This document shows positions 49,977 through 52,949 of a stretch of 52,949 nucleotides of DNA, piece by piece. The notes below the pieces were generated by a model. It worked only from the letters and a program-made list of their open reading frames with translations, was not told where the DNA came from and ran no database searches. The number at the start of each line of letters is the position of its first letter. The stretch's first letter is position 1. The DNA is taken from assembly GCA_964389305.1 (NCBI GenBank), contig CAYMEK010000028.1, positions 1 through 52,949 on the forward strand, given 5' to 3'. The position numbers and the translations under genes were made by a program. This DNA comes from CAYMEK01 sp964389305. Its GTDB lineage: Bacteria; Spirochaetota; Spirochaetia; SZUA-6; DRHE01.

Positions 49977-51506
49977 TTAACGCGCATATTCGACGATCCG
50001 GGTCTCCCTGATGATCGTAACCTTTATTCTTCCAGGATACTTGAGCTCGGACTCGATCTTCTTGGCAATGTTCTTGGCCATGGTCCGGGCGCCCTCATCG
50101 TTGACCTCGTCGTTGTTGACCATTATCCGGATCTCCCGCCCTGCCTGGATGGCGTACGCCTTGTCTACGCCTCCGAAGCCCTCGGCGATTTTCTCCAGGT
50201 TCTCCAGACGCTTGAGGTAGTTGTCCAGGGTTTCCCGCCGTGCGCCTGGACGAGAAGCCGAAATGGCGTCGGCTATCTGCACCACCACTGCTTCCAGGCT
50301 GGAAGGCTCCACATCATTGTGGTGGGCACCGATTGCATTCACAACCTTGGGATCTTCACCGATCTTCCTGGCCAGCTCCATGCCGATTTCGGCATGATTT
50401 CCCTCTCCATCGGTCTCCACTCCTTTGCCGATGTCATGAAGCAGGGCGGCCCGCTTGCACGTATCTATGTCTGCCCCGACCTCTGCCGCCAGCGCTCCGG
50501 CGATCAAGGCCACCTCCTTAGAGTGGGCCAGCACGTTTTGTCCGTAGCTGGTACGGTAGTGCAGCCTGCCCAGGGCACGAATTCCCTCTGGAGTCATATT
50601 GTGGATCCCCAGCTCGAAGAGCACCTTCTCTCCCTCCTCGTAGATCGTCTGGCTGACTTCCTTGGTCACCTTCTGGACGATCTCTTCTATCCGAGCTGGA
50701 TGGATTCTCCCGTCGGAGATCAGCCTCTCGAGGGATACCCGGGCAATCTCCTTACGGATCGGGTCGAAACAAGAAATTACTACAGCCTCGGGAGTATCAT
50801 CTATAATAACGTCCACCCCCGTCAGAGTTTCCAGGGTTCTGATATTACGGCCTTCCCTACCGATGATCCTTCCTTTCATCTCATCGTTGGGAAGGCTCAC
50901 TGTCGAAACAGTCACTTCGGAGCTGACATCCGTAGCGATGCGCTGGATGGTCGACACGATTATATCACGGGCTTTTCGCTCAGCGGTAACCTGGGCTTCC
51001 TGCTCGATCAGGTTGATCTTTACCTGTGCTTCGTGCAGGGCTTCGTTTTCCAGGCTCTGAATCAGCAGCTTCTTGGCTTCAGCGGCCGTTAATCCCGAGA
51101 TTCGCTCCAGCTCCCTGATCCACCTCTCCTGCTCTTTTTCGAGCTCCTTCTCTTTATCTAGTAGTGCTCTCTCGCGGTTTACAACGGATCGCTCTTGGTT
51201 TTCTGTCGTTTCAAGCCGTTTTTCTAGGTTTTCTTCTTTTTGCATGAGCCGCCGTTCAAGGCGCTGCAGCTCGATTCTTCTCTCTCTCGTTTCACGTTCT
51301 ACCTGGTTACGTTCCTTGATGATCTTGTCTTTCGCTTCCAGTAAAGCTTCTTTCTTCCTGGCTTCTGCTTCCTTTAACGCTTCTTGAACAACACGCTCGG
51401 CTTTTTGTTCCGATGATGAGAGCTGAAATCTGGCATACAGCCATCGGATAGTCCAACCTAGAATCAAACCGACGAGAGGAATAATGACGTACAGTGCGAT
51501 GCGCAT
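49977..51506 (-). CDS. rny: Ribonuclease Y
   Basis: This 509-residue endonuclease has an N-terminal membrane helix (LYVIIPLVGLILGWTIRWLY), a coiled coil to about residue 190, a KH RNA-binding domain (MKGRIIGREGRNIRTLETLT near 210-228) and an HD domain (HSKEVALIAG and LLHDIGKGVET near 340-370). It starts decay of many mRNAs at the membrane. RicT (at 22515) is its known partner in Bacillus. ATG 51506 follows GGAGGA. Confidence 0.97.
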   Translation of the reverse strand: MRIALYVIIPLVGLILGWTIRWLYARFQLSSSEQKAERVVQEALKEAEARKKEALLEAKDKIIKERNQVERETRERRIELQRLERRLMQKEENLEKRLETTENQERSVVNRERALLDKEKELEKEQERWIRELERISGLTAAEAKKLLIQSLENEALHEAQVKINLIEQEAQVTAERKARDIIVSTIQRIATDVSSEVTVSTVSLPNDEMKGRIIGREGRNIRTLETLTGVDVIIDDTPEAVVISCFDPIRKEIARVSLERLISDGRIHPARIEEIVQKVTKEVSQTIYEEGEKVLFELGIHNMTPEGIRALGRLHYRTSYGQNVLAHSKEVALIAGALAAEVGADIDTCKRAALLHDIGKGVETDGEGNHAEIGMELARKIGEDPKVVNAIGAHHNDVEPSSLEAVVVQIADAISASRPGARRETLDNYLKRLENLEKIAEGFGGVDKAYAIQAGREIRIMVNNDEVNDEGARTMAKNIAKKIESELKYPGRIKVTIIRETRIVEYAR

Positions 51507-51536
51507 TATATTCCTCCATCTATGTCCTCGATGGAT

Positions 51537-51566
51537 AATGTACCGTTATGTTCAGCTTTTTGTCAA
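51537..51566 (-). promoter_or_regulatory. Promoter of rny
   Basis: TTGACA (51566-51561) and TACATT (51542-51537) on the minus strand are 18 bases apart. The leader to ATG 51506 would be about 25 bases and contains the GGAGGA ribosome site. Confidence 0.58.
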
Positions 51567-51623
51567 GGATGCAAAAGAAAGGAAGCAGCCCGGCTATATA
51601 TCATACTGGCAAAATTAATACCA

Positions 51624-52949
51624 TCAATATATATCTAACTGTGTAATGACTCCTTTTATGTCCCATTCCCGCCGGTCGGGAAGTCCAAATAACAGGAATG
51701 CTTCTCCACCCTGATACACAATCGGAAAGATTACAGCCCCCTGCATATATTTCAGGTCATCCGGATGCAGCTTCTTGGCCAGGGATTTTACCTTCTCGAT
51801 ACTTTCTTCTATGACCACGGTTTTTCGGGTCTCAATGAACCTCCTGGTAAACGGTTCTTCGGGCAGAAACGCATCGCTGGTTCCGAGATCATTCAAACCG
51901 ACCTTCAATTCTATGGAGTAGCGGTCGTTTTTTTTAGTAAACAGGGCGGCGTTCACTGCTTTCAGCCTGCCTGACAGCTCCACCAGGGAGCGGAGTTTGT
52001 CGGTTTCACTCTTTCCACGGCGAAAGAGCTTCAAGTAGCCATCGTAGTCCAGACCATCCTCGTAAAATTGTATCTTTTTAGCCCGTGCCGGCGAGGTAAA
52101 GACGAACTCCTCGATTCGGTCTCGAATCTGGCCGACCTCGGTCTCCAGATCCACCACCGACTCATCTCCTAAAATCTCGCCAATTCCCGACTCGAAGGCG
52201 GCTTCTTGCTCCTCTTCGGCAGCAATCGCAGCTTCGGCAAGAGCCTTCAATCCCCGAACGCGCCTGCCTCCCTTGGCTCCGGCCAGCACTTCTTCCTTAA
52301 TACGGTATATCCCGTTTTCCATGACTACGCTGGTTCTCTGCTCCATTATCTTGGCTTCGATCTCTTTCAGGTCATACGCCTTGATCTTGCCGGCTTCAAG
52401 AAGCTCATCGAGCTGCTTCTCCTCATCAAGGCGTTGAATCTTCTCGATCTCCTCTCCGCTGAGCACTGTAGCCGTCTGGAGACCGGGTATGGACTCCATC
52501 TCCAGCTCTTCCCCGGCATCCAGGATCGATTCTATGGCCGTGCTCTCCTCGGCGACTTCCAGCTCCTCGACCTGCCCGCCCGTCCCCGCTGCCTTTATCG
52601 CCAAGGCTGCGGTCGGTTCCTCGGCCAGGGGCAACTCGTCGAGCTGTTCCTGTGGCAAAGGCGGAAGGGGAACGATTTCCTTTACCGGCTCCAGTAACTC
52701 AATCTCCTCCTGTTCTTCGACCAGGGGTTTTCCTTCTGTCTCTACCTCTTCTGCAGCCGCTTCCTGTGCTTCTTCGAGCGCTTCCGCCTCTTCCAGCGCT
52801 TCGGCTTCCTCGACTTCCTCCGCTTCCTCGACCTCTTCGGCTACCTCCACGGCTTCGGGTTCTTCGATCGCCTCGGCCTCTCCAACCTCTTCTACCTCTT
52901 CCAGCGCTTCGGCTTCCTCGACTTCCTCCGCTTCCTCGACCTCTTCGGC
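51624..52949 (-). CDS. Glutamate-rich repeat protein with C-terminal GAF-like domain (5' end outside window)
   Basis: The frame is open from the window edge at 52949 to 51624. Its first part (about 120 residues) is a run of EEVEEAE-type repeats, encoded partly by an exact 55-base direct repeat. A middle section is helical (ALAEAAIAAEEEQEAAFESG), and the C-terminal 190 residues look like a compact sensor fold with GAVIFPIVYQGGEAFLLFG, which resembles the GAF family. The start is not in the window; the GTG at 52850 is only an internal codon. Function is unknown. Confidence 0.75.
   Translation of the reverse strand, partial: AEEVEEAEEVEEAEALEEVEEVGEAEAIEEPEAVEVAEEVEEAEEVEEAEALEEAEALEEAQEAAAEEVETEGKPLVEEQEEIELLEPVKEIVPLPPLPQEQLDELPLAEEPTAALAIKAAGTGGQVEELEVAEESTAIESILDAGEELEMESIPGLQTATVLSGEEIEKIQRLDEEKQLDELLEAGKIKAYDLKEIEAKIMEQRTSVVMENGIYRIKEEVLAGAKGGRRVRGLKALAEAAIAAEEEQEAAFESGIGEILGDESVVDLETEVGQIRDRIEEFVFTSPARAKKIQFYEDGLDYDGYLKLFRRGKSETDKLRSLVELSGRLKAVNAALFTKKNDRYSIELKVGLNDLGTSDAFLPEEPFTRRFIETRKTVVIEESIEKVKSLAKKLHPDDLKYMQGAVIFPIVYQGGEAFLLFGLPDRREWDIKGVITQLDIY
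52787..52949. repeat. Direct repeat inside the glutamate-rich gene
   Basis: The 55 bases at 52787-52841 are repeated without a mismatch at 52895-52949, 108 bases (36 codons) apart. Shorter degenerate copies lie between. It encodes acidic residues and probably expands or contracts by slippage; the second copy reaches the window edge, so more copies may follow. Confidence 0.85.

Noticed and set aside
52787..52949. Direct repeats as a possible CRISPR array
   Set aside because: The copies lie in a coding frame, the units are nearly continuous and acidic, and there are no spacers or cas genes.

Overview
The window looks like a chromosome segment of an anaerobic, fairly GC-rich spirochaete. The evidence is a 1081-residue coiled-coil protein of the SpiroCoCo type, a DUF5312-like protein, a bactofilin/M23 peptidase pair, a eukaryote-like UDP-sugar pyrophosphorylase, an RNase Y and a RicT/YaaT homologue, all in gene orders with many short overlaps. 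I see no integrase, transposase, CRISPR array or prophage. Species assignment is not possible by reading alone.

Region 1 (1-15.2 kb) is an accessory catabolic block. It starts with the tail of an unknown gene and a methyltetrahydrofolate:corrinoid-type methyltransferase, followed by a TetR-family regulator. A minus-strand operon follows, with two different VAO/p-cresol-methylhydroxylase-like flavoproteins flanking a CCG-domain (HdrD/GlcF-like) iron-sulfur protein. Divergent from it are a zinc alcohol dehydrogenase, a tungsten aldehyde:ferredoxin oxidoreductase, a MoaD-like protein and a C_GCAxxG_C_C protein. A complete Liv-type ABC importer (livF, livG, livM, livH, binding protein) follows on the minus strand. 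Palindromic sites built on ACTGAAT/ATTCAGT sit in both the divergent oxidoreductase promoter and the importer promoter, so the TetR protein probably links uptake with stepwise oxidation (alcohol to aldehyde to acid, with electrons going to flavin, FeS and ferredoxin). A benzylic or methoxylated aromatic substrate is my best guess, not proven.

Region 2 (15.2-15.7 kb) holds tRNA-Ala(UGC) with its own promoter and terminator. It marks the border between the accessory block and the housekeeping genes. A strong Shine-Dalgarno sequence next to a hairpin, on the opposite strand, may be a remnant or an unrecognised small toxin-like gene.

Region 3 (15.7-33 kb) is mostly conserved genes: adenylate kinase coupled to a small zinc protein, a TPR lipoprotein, two HAD phosphatases, a family 2 glycosyltransferase, an acyltransferase, a 57-residue zinc-ribbon protein with a structured leader, RicT/YaaT with YaaR, bactofilin with M23 peptidase, a TatD nuclease, a tRNA-dihydrouridine synthase, a DUF5312-like protein, a SpoU rRNA methylase, a calcium-loop repeat protein, butyrate kinase and a membrane histidine kinase.

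Region 4 (33-53 kb) has grpE-dnaK-dnaJ, a Na+/Ca2+-type exchanger, SpiroCoCo, a secreted peptidase-like protein, UDP-sugar pyrophosphorylase, a MerR regulator, der, ptsI (apparently leaderless), a GerMN-domain protein, tlyA, ymdB (no canonical start codon in front of its conserved N-terminus), rny, and a truncated glutamate-rich protein with a long internal DNA repeat.
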